64,000 bases of DNA from Rapana venosa (Eukaryota; Mollusca; Gastropoda; Neogastropoda; Muricidae): assembly GCA_028751875.1 (NCBI GenBank), contig CM054153.1:34307887-34371886 (forward strand), read 5' to 3'. A program made the translations under genes and the position numbers. The notes under the pieces were generated by a model. It saw nothing but the letters and a program-made list of their open reading frames with translations. It had not been told where the DNA came from and made no database searches. This document shows positions 43,796 through 52,309 of the stretch, piece after piece (positions within the stretch are counted from its first letter, which is position 1; each line of letters begins with the position of its first letter).

Positions 43796-43903
43796 TTCAT
43801 AGTCAGTTCTGACAGTTCCACCTTAACCAGAGTCACTGAGTTCTTCCTCACTGTCTTTCTCACAAATACTGTCTTTGTCCTGGTTATTTTTTATTCTCTT
43901 CTA

Positions 43904-44279
43904 TTATGTCCTTTTATCAGATTCTTCCTTTGTAATCTGGCCCTCTCTGGCAATGTCCTGCACAGGAGAAGAACTGGTCTCTTGGGTCATACTGGGCTGA
44001 TGCAGGTCCCCATGTATGGACAGCTCACTTTCTCTTCTGTGTTTGTTCCTGGTCCTTTTCTTTGACAAACACCAGCCTCCTGCTGTCTGGGACTGAGGAA
44101 TTTCTTGTTGCCTCGCTATAGGTGTAATTGCCTGGGGCAACTGGCTTCAAGTTGTCATCTTGGTTTGGATTATTTTGCCTTCCCCCAGCTGTCAGAGTCT
44201 CTGGATCTGGCAGAAGACACATTCCTGTTCTGGCTTCTTGAGTCATCATGTCCATATTTCTACAGACTGGTATCATCAC
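43904..44279 (-). pseudogene. LINE-D ORF2 start region overlapping ORF1
   Basis: An ATG at 44279 lies inside the last codons of ORF1 (stop at 44260-44262), in another frame, and gives 84 residues (MMIPVCRNMDMMTQEARTGM...). A second frame to 43904 (ESELSIHGDLHQPSMTQETS) continues it after a shift. No domain. The overlap suggests that ORF2 translation is coupled to ORF1 termination; this is inference. Confidence 0.5.
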
Positions 44280-45168
44280 TATATAACCTTTTCATGCCAT
44301 TTGATGCTGTCATGCTTTGGTTTGGTTGACAAAAGGACCTTGAAAAGTATCTGTTTGACTGACCTCTGTTTTCTCTGGGAGGTCTGTTGTACTGGCCTGC
44401 TTCTTGCCTGCTGTGCCTGCTTGGATGGAGGTTTGGCCAGTATTCAGGGTCCAGCACAGATTTTATAGCATCATTCCTTCTACTGTGTTGATCAGGAAGC
44501 CACCTGTGTGATGCTTGTCTTTCTTTAACTTGTAACTTTCCATGATAGACATAAGCTATTTTCCCGTGACCACGATAGAAGTTGACCATGTCTTTTTGAC
44601 GTGATGTAAGGTCAGAGGCAACACTGATCCCATGCCTTCTAAGCTGTATATCTCCCAGAACAGCCATTTTGTTGGACCAGTGGCTGAACTGGACCAAGAC
44701 TGGTCGAGGACTACTTCCATGTACCCGAGGTTTTCCAAGACGAAAGGCCCTGACTATGTCTTCCTGGTGCCAGCTGGTGGTAGGATCAAAGAAATTTAGG
44801 AGGTCTGTAATGATCTGCGTGCTTGATTCATCGTTTTCATGGTAGTTATCTTCGATATTGAAGAATAGTACATTGCAGGCTTTCGTATCTTGTTCAATCC
44901 AATCAAACTTATTTTCAAGTTTGTCAAGTCTGTCACAAATTGATTTCCTATCTTCCTTAAGATCATCAATGTCTTCTCTGTTCTCTTCCACTACATGCTT
45001 CAATTCTCTCATCTCATTCAATACTTGTGCCATGCTGATGTCTAACCTTTTGAATTTTTCATCAATGGCAGTTTTGATGCCAGTAGACTGCAGCTGAAGC
45101 TCCTGTTGAATTTGAGCAAAACGCCAGTCAAGGAATTGCATGAAGTTGAACTGAGGATGGAGTAACAT
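44260..45168 (-). CDS. LINE-D ORF1 protein (coiled coil plus L1-type RNA-binding domain), intact
   Basis: The first ATG is near 45168, giving about 302 residues; a longer reading needs a TTG at 45201. Order: a coiled coil of roughly residues 15-100 (heptad-like QIQQELQLQSTGIKTAIDEK, ELKHVVEENREDIDDLKEDR, LDKLENKFDWIEQ); an RRM-like domain starting CNVLFFNIEDNYHEND and IVRAFRLGKPR; then a C-terminal domain (RPVLVQFSHWSNKMAVLGDI, VASDLTSRQKDMVNFYRGHG, IAYVYHGKLQV); last, a basic Arg/Gln/Asn-rich tail. This is the layout of L1-type ORF1p, an RNA-binding trimeric chaperone that packages element RNA. No stop or shift, so the protein could still be made. Confidence 0.82.
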   Translation of the reverse strand: MLLHPQFNFMQFLDWRFAQIQQELQLQSTGIKTAIDEKFKRLDISMAQVLNEMRELKHVVEENREDIDDLKEDRKSICDRLDKLENKFDWIEQDTKACNVLFFNIEDNYHENDESSTQIITDLLNFFDPTTSWHQEDIVRAFRLGKPRVHGSSPRPVLVQFSHWSNKMAVLGDIQLRRHGISVASDLTSRQKDMVNFYRGHGKIAYVYHGKLQVKERQASHRWLPDQHSRRNDAIKSVLDPEYWPNLHPSRHSRQEAGQYNRPPRENRGQSNRYFSRSFCQPNQSMTASNGMKRLYSDDTSL

Positions 45169-45220
45169 TTTCAATGTATGTGTGTATATATTCCTGCTCA
45201 AGGGTAAGCACTCTTACTGA

Positions 45221-45560
45221 CAATCCACTGTCAATAAATTTTCTGTGGTCACTGTGTTCTGTCCCTTGGGCACCTGGCTCAACGTGCACGTGCACCGAAT
45301 TTCTCTTTACACCTTCCCTAAGCCAGTCTTGCCTGTCTCTACATTAGTGCACGTGCAACACACTTTATAGAAAGTTCGAGGTAGGGAGAGGCGTGAATTA
45401 TGGTTACAAATCACAACAACAGTTTGTTTCTATATTCTGTCAGTAAAAATTAATACCACTAATTACTAACCGTGCACTAATTACTATGATGATATGTTGA
45501 CATATACAGAAGTAGATAACGATAATCTGCTCACACACCGAAAATCATCATCTGATTTGC
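45221..45560 (-). other. Probable LINE-D 5' UTR or left flank
   Basis: No gene. Contains two nearby GCACGTGCA palindromes (about 45283 and 45339). The true 5' end of LINE-D cannot be set from one copy. Confidence 0.4.
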
Positions 45561-45639
45561 ACTGTATCCTTGACAATTAAAAAAAAACACATCAGAGCAG
45601 TTGCACCACACGTCTGTCTCGAAAGATTCACACGCCAGC

Positions 45640-45934
45640 GCCCAGAGAGAGAGAGAAGAGAGAGGGGAGAGAGAGAGAGAGAGAGAGAGGGGAAGAGAGA
45701 GTGTGAGTGTGGTGTGTGTGTGTGTGTGTTTTGTGTGTGTGTGTGTGTGTTTTCAGGATAACACTAAATATATATATATAATTCTCAAAACAGTGCACGA
45801 TCACCGTCAACCCTTATTTTGATTATATTCATGCAGGTTATATGTCATGATAATGAAATAAACCCGTATACTCCCACAATAAAAACAAGGAAGAAGAGAA
45901 AGGGGGGGATAAAAGCCAAATCTATAAGGTCAGT

Positions 45935-45935
<1 letters not shown>
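45640..45935. repeat. (GA)n-(GT)n plus dispersed AT-rich repeat block
   Basis: GA and GT arrays, then a block with ATATATAATTCTCAAAACAG, ATGTCATGATAATGAAATAA and AGCCAAATCTATAAGGTCA, the same as in 34.6-36.2 kb and 51.6 kb. Confidence 0.85.

Positions 45936-46018
<83 letters not shown>
45936..46018. repeat. (GA)n microsatellite
   Basis: A GA array directly downstream of the LINE-E 3' tail. Confidence 0.94.
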
Positions 46019-46024
<6 letters not shown>

Positions 46025-46269
46025 TATAAATATGAATATGAAATATTTTATTCAGATTTAGGCCATGGCTCCTAACTGAAGGGGTGATCATACATAAAAT
46101 GCTACAAATAATTATCGGTTCGGAAAAGATTGCTCTCAGAAACACATCATTGTATCATGCAATCATTACACTCTAGGTTGTGGCAGTGTCAAGATATTTC
46201 ACAGCTTTGTAGACAAACCTCGCAAGGTTACATAATACGCTCTCATTTCTTGCTGCCATGAGTAGGTTT

Positions 46270-46921
46270 TTAATCTAAAACGACATGCATTATTATAATA
46301 TTGGGTTTTAAATTTAACTTAGTTCTCAAATCACGAAGAACAGGACAACTTAGCATGAAATGAATTTCATTTTCTTCAGCACAATGACACAAACGGCATG
46401 TTTTCCCATCACACATCATTGTTATATCTGTTTCTATGACATGCAATGGCTGACACACCAAATCTAAATTTAGTAAGCGCATTTTTCACATATCTATTCA
46501 TTGCAATGTCAATATACGGTTCCACAATGCTCGTTGATTTAAACAATCTATATTCTGCAAATCTGTCACTGTTCTCAACATGGTTGTGCCAGTCTTGCCA
46601 TTTACAGTCAATAATTCTCTTTTTAAAGCATTTGATGAAATTCAAAGTATCTTCAACACCCTGATTCTCCCAAACATATGCAAATCCATAAGTGCATAAA
46701 CAGTTTCGAATGTTTGTAACCCAAGTCTTTTTTCCATTAAGATCAAGATTATATAACATCTTGTAAGCTTTGTATGGTAATCTGTGATCACTTATTCTAG
46801 TTAGCTTTAGCCAGTAACTAAGACATTTAACGTAAGAGTTTAAATAAATTGGGTATCTACCAAGTTCTCCATACACAAAATCATTAGGAGTTCGAGAATC
46901 AACATTCAGGAAACGTTTCAA
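46270..46921 (-). pseudogene. LINE-E ORF2 C-terminal region with Cys/His cluster
   Basis: 46921-46409: KRFLNVDSRTPNDFVYGELG, YWLKLTRISDHRLPYKAYKM, VENSDRFAEYRLFKSTSIVE, and FRFGVSAIACHRNRYNN. After a shift, 46482-46270 continues with CDGKTCRLCHCAEENEIHFM and LSCPVLRDLRTKL. The cluster C..C(7)H....C resembles the zinc-knuckle-like end of several LINE ORF2 proteins; it probably helps bind nucleic acid. The same layout is seen in LINE-D and LINE-F. Confidence 0.82.
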
Positions 46922-47177
46922 TGCAAATGAAGCTTTTCAATTTGGCTGACATTTTCAAATGCCCAGATTTCAGCGCCATATTGTAAAATAGATTGTACCT
47001 GAGAATCAAACAATTTTATAAATATTTTAAACAACTACAGTCAAGTTTATACATTACACAAAAAATAACCAGCACAGCTCTCTTTGCCCTATTAACTAAA
47101 TCCTGACATGCAAAAGTGAAGCTAAGTCTTGTTGAAAAGAATACTCCAAGGTATTTATATGCATTGACTACTTTAAT

Positions 47178-48080
47178 TTATTCATTACCATAACTCCAAT
47201 GTTCATGTTTAGCTAGGTAACCACCCTTGCGAAAAACAATAATACTTGTCTTATTCATGTTTACTTTTAACTCTAATTTCTCTGCAGATGCATACAAACT
47301 ATTCAACTGTCTTTGCAAACCCACTGCTGTTATAGATAGCAAGATAATATCGTCAGCAAAAAGTAACACAAACAATTCAGTCAAATCAAGAGAAACCCCA
47401 TGCTTTCCATTTGCAATAATTTCCAGTGCAAGTTTGTTGACAAATAATGAAAACAAAACAGGACTACACACATCACCTTGCTGAACTCCCCTTGTGCAAT
47501 TTACAAATTCCGATAATTTAGCTCCATTTCTTATTCTCGCTTTGACTTCACTGTACATACTCTGAATACATTTATGCAGTTTCCCTCTAATTCCACTTTT
47601 AAACAACACAGGCCAAAGTAATTTTCTTGATACAGAGTCGAAAGCTTTCTCAAAGTCTACAAATGCTACATACAATTTTTGATCTTTAGAAAACTGTTTT
47701 TGAACTGCAGCTAACAAAGTAAATATGTGATCAATGGTAGAGTAATCCTTCTTAAATCCGGCTTGATGCTCACCTGTGATGTTATTTGTACATATCCATT
47801 CCTGCAACCTATTATTGAGTACAACACTATATAATTTACTAGCAATATTGCATAATGATATGCCCCTGTAATTATTTGTATTGTTTATATCGCCTTTCTT
47901 AAACAAAGGTATGATTATTGATACCGACCACTCCTCAGGAAAAATACCCTTGTAAAACAAATAATTGAATAACTTCACTAAAAAATTTAACACAGGTTCT
48001 CCAGAATATTTGAAAAATTCCCCAAGCAAACCATCAGGTCCAGCTGATTTTCCATTTTTCAATTTTCCGATAGCCCTCAA
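47178..48080 (-). pseudogene. LINE-E reverse transcriptase
   Basis: A 300-residue open frame: GKLKNGKSAGPDGLLGEFFK (RT entry), IIIPLFKKGDINNTNNYRG, EHQAGFKKDYSTIDHIFTL, YVAFVDFEKAFDSVSRKLLW (catalytic Asp142), TRGVQQGDVCSPVLFSLFVN, LFADDIILLSITAVGL (Asp243/244), SIIVFRKGGYLAKHEHWSYG. All catalytic positions are kept. A TAA interrupts the frame at 47178-47180; the following codons still read IKVVNAYKYLGVFFS, so the stop is a point change in an otherwise aligned frame. Confidence 0.9.
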
Positions 48081-48719
48081 TACCTCTTCCCTTGTTATTG
48101 CTTCATCTAGAACTTCGTCTGCTTCATCTGTTTATCTATTTCAGTTGAATAATCCACTTCTTTTCTAACAAACCTTAAAATGATAAAACCCATTGCTCAG
48201 TGGATATAGAATTTTTCTGCTGGGGACTTTTTACCTGAAAACTTACCTTTTAAATTTCCCAAAAGATCCCCTGGTTCTTAGTAGAACCTAATAGTTCATT
48301 TAAAATTGATTCCTTCAGCTGTTTCTTTTTTCTAATGATCATGTTTTTATACTCTCTTCTTGCTATACAAAAAGCTAATCTGTCGTCTTTTTGCGATGAA
48401 CGTTTAAACCTTTTATATAGTCTCCTTACTGTGCGCCTTGTTATTCTACATCATAATCAAACAAGTCCTTACGCGGCTTCCTATGTAACAAAACTGTACT
48501 TTTCATGTACCCTGCCTGCTCTTTAATGATTTCATTAAATCTGTCTATGGCTAAATTAACATTACTATCAATCAACTCAGCTGCAGTGTCTATATGTTCT
48601 TTTTGCTATTTCAGATTTCATTGACTCAACAAAAATTTGGGCTTGTGGTAGCCTCCCACTGTTATTTAACAATAAACTGATCTTTACCTGCATCCATACA
48701 AAGATTAGGAGAGTTATTT

Positions 48720-49550
48720 TTAGAATACATATCTAAACACAGTAACAGAGGCAAAATGGTCTGATTCCATTCTATCAAGAATGTTCACTGTCATAACATC
48801 ATGAGCAAAATCAAAGAAAGTTGTAGAAGTAAGGAAATAATCAACTACACTGCTTCCCTGGTCAGAAATATATGTGAAACAACCGTCCTGGTCGTTATGG
48901 CATATTCCGTTTAAAATAAAGTCCAATTGCAGTGCACATATTCAATAATTGTCTACCATAAGAATTTATTGTGGAATCTTTGGAATGTCTTTGTATTTGA
49001 TTTTCATAATTTTTTCTGTAATTTTCGTGCAATTCATTTTCATCGAACAAATCAGGGAAGCAGTCAGAAGTCCTTGCATTCCAATCTCCACATACAATGA
49101 TATCAATGTCGTCACACAAAAGCAATTTATCTACAATGTTTTCTTCCAGCAAACTCAATCCATAAGTAGCATCACAAGTAGCATAGTACGGGGAATTTTC
49201 AGAGGGAAGATAGGTACACACAAGCAAAACATCTCTAGGAAAATGGAAAAAATCTTTATCAAGTACAAAGAACATACAACAGTCACCATCATCCATGTGT
49301 CGAATGTAAGGAACAAGAACTTTTCTTACAAGACAAATAATGCCCCCTGAACACCCTTCCATGCTGTGTCAGTTTCACTGCTGGTTTTACAAACAGTTCA
49401 TGTTCATTAAATAAGTTAGACTCAACATTTTCAACAAAAGTCTCAACAAGGCAAACAAAATCAAAGGAGGAAATGAAATGAACAAAGTCTACATCATTTA
49501 GCTTTGACAGTATACCACACACATTCCAAGGAAGAAACGACAATTTATTT
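48720..49550 (-). pseudogene. LINE-E APE-type endonuclease, in three frames
   Basis: From 49550: LSFLPWNVCGILSKL, FVCLVETFV; from 49362: GGIICLVRKVLVPYIRHM, LVCTYLPSENSPYY, IIVCGDWNARTSDCFP; from 48926: GSSVVDYFLTSTTFF and MESDHFASVTVF. GDWNAR, SVVDYFL and SDH are the catalytic motifs. The three parts overlap by tens of bases, so two frameshifts explain the break. The enzyme would make the first-strand nick. Confidence 0.88.
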
Positions 49551-50160
49551 ATATCAGCATCGTGTTTTCCCGAACATGTGCTGGCACTGTCATCCCCATC
49601 ATTAATACTCTCATTCAACACACCACTATGGCTTTCCACCTCACCCCCGTCTTCACTCATCCCCCCACCGCTTTCTCCCTCACCCTCTGCTACATTGTCT
49701 GCCACAGCACTTGTGTTACAGGTGTCCACAGTCTCTTTCTCTGCAAGCTCCCTTTCACCCTCGACATACACACATCTCACACAACCATTACATCTTAGAC
49801 CACATTGGTACGAGTTTAAATGTAAATGTATGCAGCATGACAACCCATTTGTGTCTTTACTACAATCCATATCCTTTTTCAGGCATTTATCGCTGCTACG
49901 TTGGTCATGTGATATTTCAACATCATAATCACCTTCTTCACCCATACTTGTTTTTACCAAATTGGAGAAACCCGGAGTATTTTTGGCTTCTATCAGTGAT
50001 GTTTCACTCCCCACGGAAATTCCCGCATGCATATTATCTAAATACGATTTACTGTCCTACCATGTCCACCCCATTTCCCACCCACCCCATCAGCACGTGC
50101 AACATCACTGCCATAAGACACGGGTGAGCAGGCTCCGGACCTGTTGTCATGCTCCATGCT
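49551..50160 (-). pseudogene. LINE-E ORF2 N-terminal region, Cys-rich and acidic
   Basis: The likely ORF2 start is an ATG near 50157 (MEHDNRSGACSPVSYG), broken by a TAG after about 40 codons. The frame from 50032 then reads SDKCLKKDMDCSKD, LSCCIHLHLNSYQCGLRCNG and CVRCVYVEGERELAEKE, a Cys/His cluster that may bind zinc. An acidic Gly/Ser/Glu region (AEGEGESGGGMSEDGGEVES) follows, leading straight into the endonuclease. No named domain. Confidence 0.65.
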
Positions 50161-50276
50161 ATCTACCTCCTTCACAAAAAGTCCCTCTATAAATTTGTTC
50201 CCTGGTGAAGAAAAACCCGGTCAAATTTTGAACATGTGGACTTGATGTTCAAAGGTTTGCAGGGCTGACCAAAGTC

Positions 50277-51077
50277 CTATTTTTCTTCCCTCAGTTGGTC
50301 ATCTGCATCCAGGACGAACCGCTTCACTTCAATGACCAGGCGGTCATAGACCATGATGACCTTCTTCCCCTGCTGTCTGGCCATCTTGAAGTGAGGAGTC
50401 AGCTTCCGTCTGATCTCTCTGACCCTGGCATAGAAATCTTCATTGATGAACACTCCAGTGCCTTTGAGCTTGTGCCTTGCCTTGAGAAGTTTTTCTTTGT
50501 CTTTAAAGGAGCTACATCTTGCAACTAGAGGTGATTTTGGGTGAGCATTCAGACGGTGCACTCTATCGAATTGAACACTTTCGCTCGTTTCCAGCGTGTC
50601 TGTGATCATGTCGCTGACCATACCCTCACATTCTTGCCATGTCTCATCCTTCTGCCTTGGGATGCCATGAATTATGACATTGTTTCTTTTTGACTGGCCT
50701 TCCAGATAATCCATCTTTCTGTCAAAATTTTCTACTCTCGTTTTCAGATCTTCATTTTCTTTTCTCAACAGCTCGTTTTCTTTCTTTAAACTTTCAATAG
50801 AAGACCCTATCTCATGTAGTGCGTTTTTCATGTCAGATTGAGTTTCTTGTAGATTGGCCATGTCACTTCTCACCTGGCTGAATTGTTGGTTCATGTTTTC
50901 ATTCATGCTTGACAGCGCTGCCATCATTTCTGTGCTTGAATGGTCCTCACCTACTGCCAGACCAGTGCTTGTCCGTCGCTGCATGCTACTCCTCAGTGTT
51001 GCCTGTTTGAAGGGGTCTGGCTTTGGAGGCCCTGGGTTCATTTCAATGTTGCCACACTGATGTATCAAATTGCCCAT
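50277..51077 (-). CDS. LINE-E ORF1 protein with 2A-like N-terminus, intact
   Basis: From the ATG at 51077, about 266 residues (a TTG at 51084-51086 would add three). It begins MGNLIHQCGNIEMNPGPP; residues 9-17 (GNIEMNPGP) match the 2A ribosome-skipping consensus D-V/I-E-x-N-P-G-P except Asn for Asp. Next comes a coiled coil (about residues 60-130: QFSQVRSDMANLQETQSDMK, SLKKENELLRKENEDLKTRV), then an RRM-like domain (NNVIIHGIPRQKDETWQECE, VQFDRVHRLNAHPKSPLVAR) and a C-terminal part (DKEKLLKARHKLKGTGVFIN, VIMVYDRLVIEVKRFVLD). This is a typical L1-type RNA-binding ORF1p. The frame is uninterrupted. Confidence 0.83.
   Translation of the reverse strand: MGNLIHQCGNIEMNPGPPKPDPFKQATLRSSMQRRTSTGLAVGEDHSSTEMMAALSSMNENMNQQFSQVRSDMANLQETQSDMKNALHEIGSSIESLKKENELLRKENEDLKTRVENFDRKMDYLEGQSKRNNVIIHGIPRQKDETWQECEGMVSDMITDTLETSESVQFDRVHRLNAHPKSPLVARCSSFKDKEKLLKARHKLKGTGVFINEDFYARVREIRRKLTPHFKMARQQGKKVIMVYDRLVIEVKRFVLDADDQLREEK
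51027..51053 (-). other. 2A-like peptide motif at ORF1 start
   Basis: Codons for GNIEMNPGP, followed by a further Pro. The NPGP core is intact; the usual Asp of the DxExNPGP consensus is Asn. Confidence 0.6.
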
Positions 51078-51090
51078 GTATAACAAACAT

Positions 51091-51187
51091 TTTCCGCCGC
51101 CCTCAATATGCTGGCCCTAGAGAAGTTGAGGTCTCTGATGCCTTGCTCCCCTACGACCACATAGGTTATGGGACTCCTTTACCTATG
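51091..51187 (+). mobile_element. SINE body fragment (same body as 7990-8095)
   Basis: Shares CGCCGCCC, CAATATGCTGGCCC, GAGAAG.TGAGGT.TCTG and CATAGGTTATGG-type blocks with the composite tRNA/5S SINE. Head and tail are absent. It lies directly beside the 5' edge of LINE-E. Confidence 0.7.
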
Positions 51188-51474
51188 ACAAACAGAGAAG
51201 CACACCTGTCACTACACCGTCTCGTCTTGTTTTCAGTGTCAACACACGCATAAACATGGTGGCCTTATATTTAGCTCTGTTGAACATGAAAGCCAGGTAC
51301 ACAGGCAAAAATCCACCACACACAGACCGAAAGGCTAAAGGTGAGACTGGCATATTGCACCACCTATCTACCTTCCAAATGTCACAACTGGAAAGTCACT
51401 ATAGACTGTAAAATTTAATAAAAACAGGAGAACTCTTTAAACACGTCCACTCGTGATGAGTTCACATTTGACCC

Positions 51475-51475
<1 letters not shown>
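51188..51475. other. Non-coding spacer
   Basis: No gene or repeat recognised. Confidence 0.45.
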
Positions 51476-51539
<64 letters not shown>

Positions 51540-51770
51540 TGTGTGTGTGTGTTTTGGGTGTGTGTGTGTGTGTGTTTCAAGGATTTAAAACTAAATATAT
51601 AATTCTCAAGACAGCACAGGATCACCATCAATATTGTTTTCGAATATACACCTACAAATTGAATGTCATGAAAAAAAATAAGCCCAATACCAATACACTC
51701 TTACAATAAGGAGAAAAAATCACTTAAGTCATAAAATGAACATCTATACATTGTAAGTAAGAGAGAGAGA
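51476..51770. repeat. (GA)n-(GT)n plus dispersed AT-rich repeat block
   Basis: (GA)n 51476-51537, (GT)n to about 51575, then ACTAAATATATAATTCTCAA, GAATGTCATGA and GTCATAAAATGAACATCTA, the same blocks as in the 34-36 kb duplication. Confidence 0.85.
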
Positions 51771-52010
51771 TAAGGGGGAGGAAAGAAATGAGAGAGAGTG
51801 GGAGAGAGAGGGAGGGGGAAGTGTGTGTGTGTGTGTGTATGTGTGTGTGTGTGTGATAATGCTTTTGTTTGTAAACAAACAAAACAAAAACGACATAGAA
51901 AAAAATACTGAATATAATTATCAAAAGCACATCACCACTGTCAACACTCTTTTTCATTATACTCGCACAGATTAACACATATTACTGTTATGATAGATAT
52001 ATTTCTTATA
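51771..52010. repeat. GA/GT array plus second dispersed block
   Basis: GA-rich, (GT)n to about 51855, then a diverged block with GAATATAATTATCAAAAGCA and ATTATACTCGCACAGATTA. Confidence 0.75.
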
Positions 52011-52132
52011 ACTATAGTGTAATAGAAAAAATTAAAAAAAATTAAAAAGAAGAAGAAAAGAAAAAGAAAAAAAGAATAAAAAAGTTTTCACTTTGGTAAA
52101 CTCACTTATTCAACAACAATGAAAATTTGATA

Positions 52133-52179
<47 letters not shown>

Positions 52180-52212
52180 AGAGAGAGAGAGAGGGGGGGG
52201 GGGGAGGGGGGA
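52133..52212. repeat. (GA)n plus G-run
   Basis: GA array with AAG slips ending in poly-G. Confidence 0.93.
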
Positions 52213-52309
52213 CACGGTCGAACAGAATCAGACAGGTGATGGGAAAGGCATGGGAAGATAAAAGTAAGAGGAAAGGCAGATAGGTAAGGGAGGATATGCA
52301 ACTTGGTTT

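Larger units (their letters stand above)
40244..45220 (-). mobile_element. LINE-D, 5' and central part (ORF1, ORF2)
   Basis: A minus-strand APE-type non-LTR element, almost full length once RTE copy C is set aside (about 5.9 kb including 36210-37116). The order on the minus strand is ORF1 (45168-44260), an ORF2 N-terminal low-complexity region (44279-43253), a degraded endonuclease (about 43110-41900), RT (about 41600-40580) and C-terminus (40446 onward). LINE-E has the same domain order. I do not assign the clade; RT and C-terminal motifs (FRKGG, GELGRYPL) would fit RTEX, CR1 or a related group. Confidence 0.85.
46019..51090 (-). mobile_element. LINE-E, near full-length non-LTR retrotransposon
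   Basis: About 5.1 kb on the minus strand: ORF1 (51077-50277), then ORF2 with a Cys-rich N-terminus, APE endonuclease (about 49550-48720), RT (48080-47178), C-terminal region and Cys/His cluster (46921-46270), a short 3' UTR and an AT-rich tail (TTTCATATTCATATTTATAT near 46020-46045). ORF2 is split by at least five shifts and stops; ORF1 is intact. LINE-E and LINE-D lie in the same orientation and share the domain plan but are clearly different families. The edge near 51090 adjoins a SINE body fragment. Confidence 0.88.

Noticed and set aside
49562..50192. Plus-strand frames of 76-138 codons
   Set aside because: They are antisense shadows of the LINE-E ORF2 N-terminal region.
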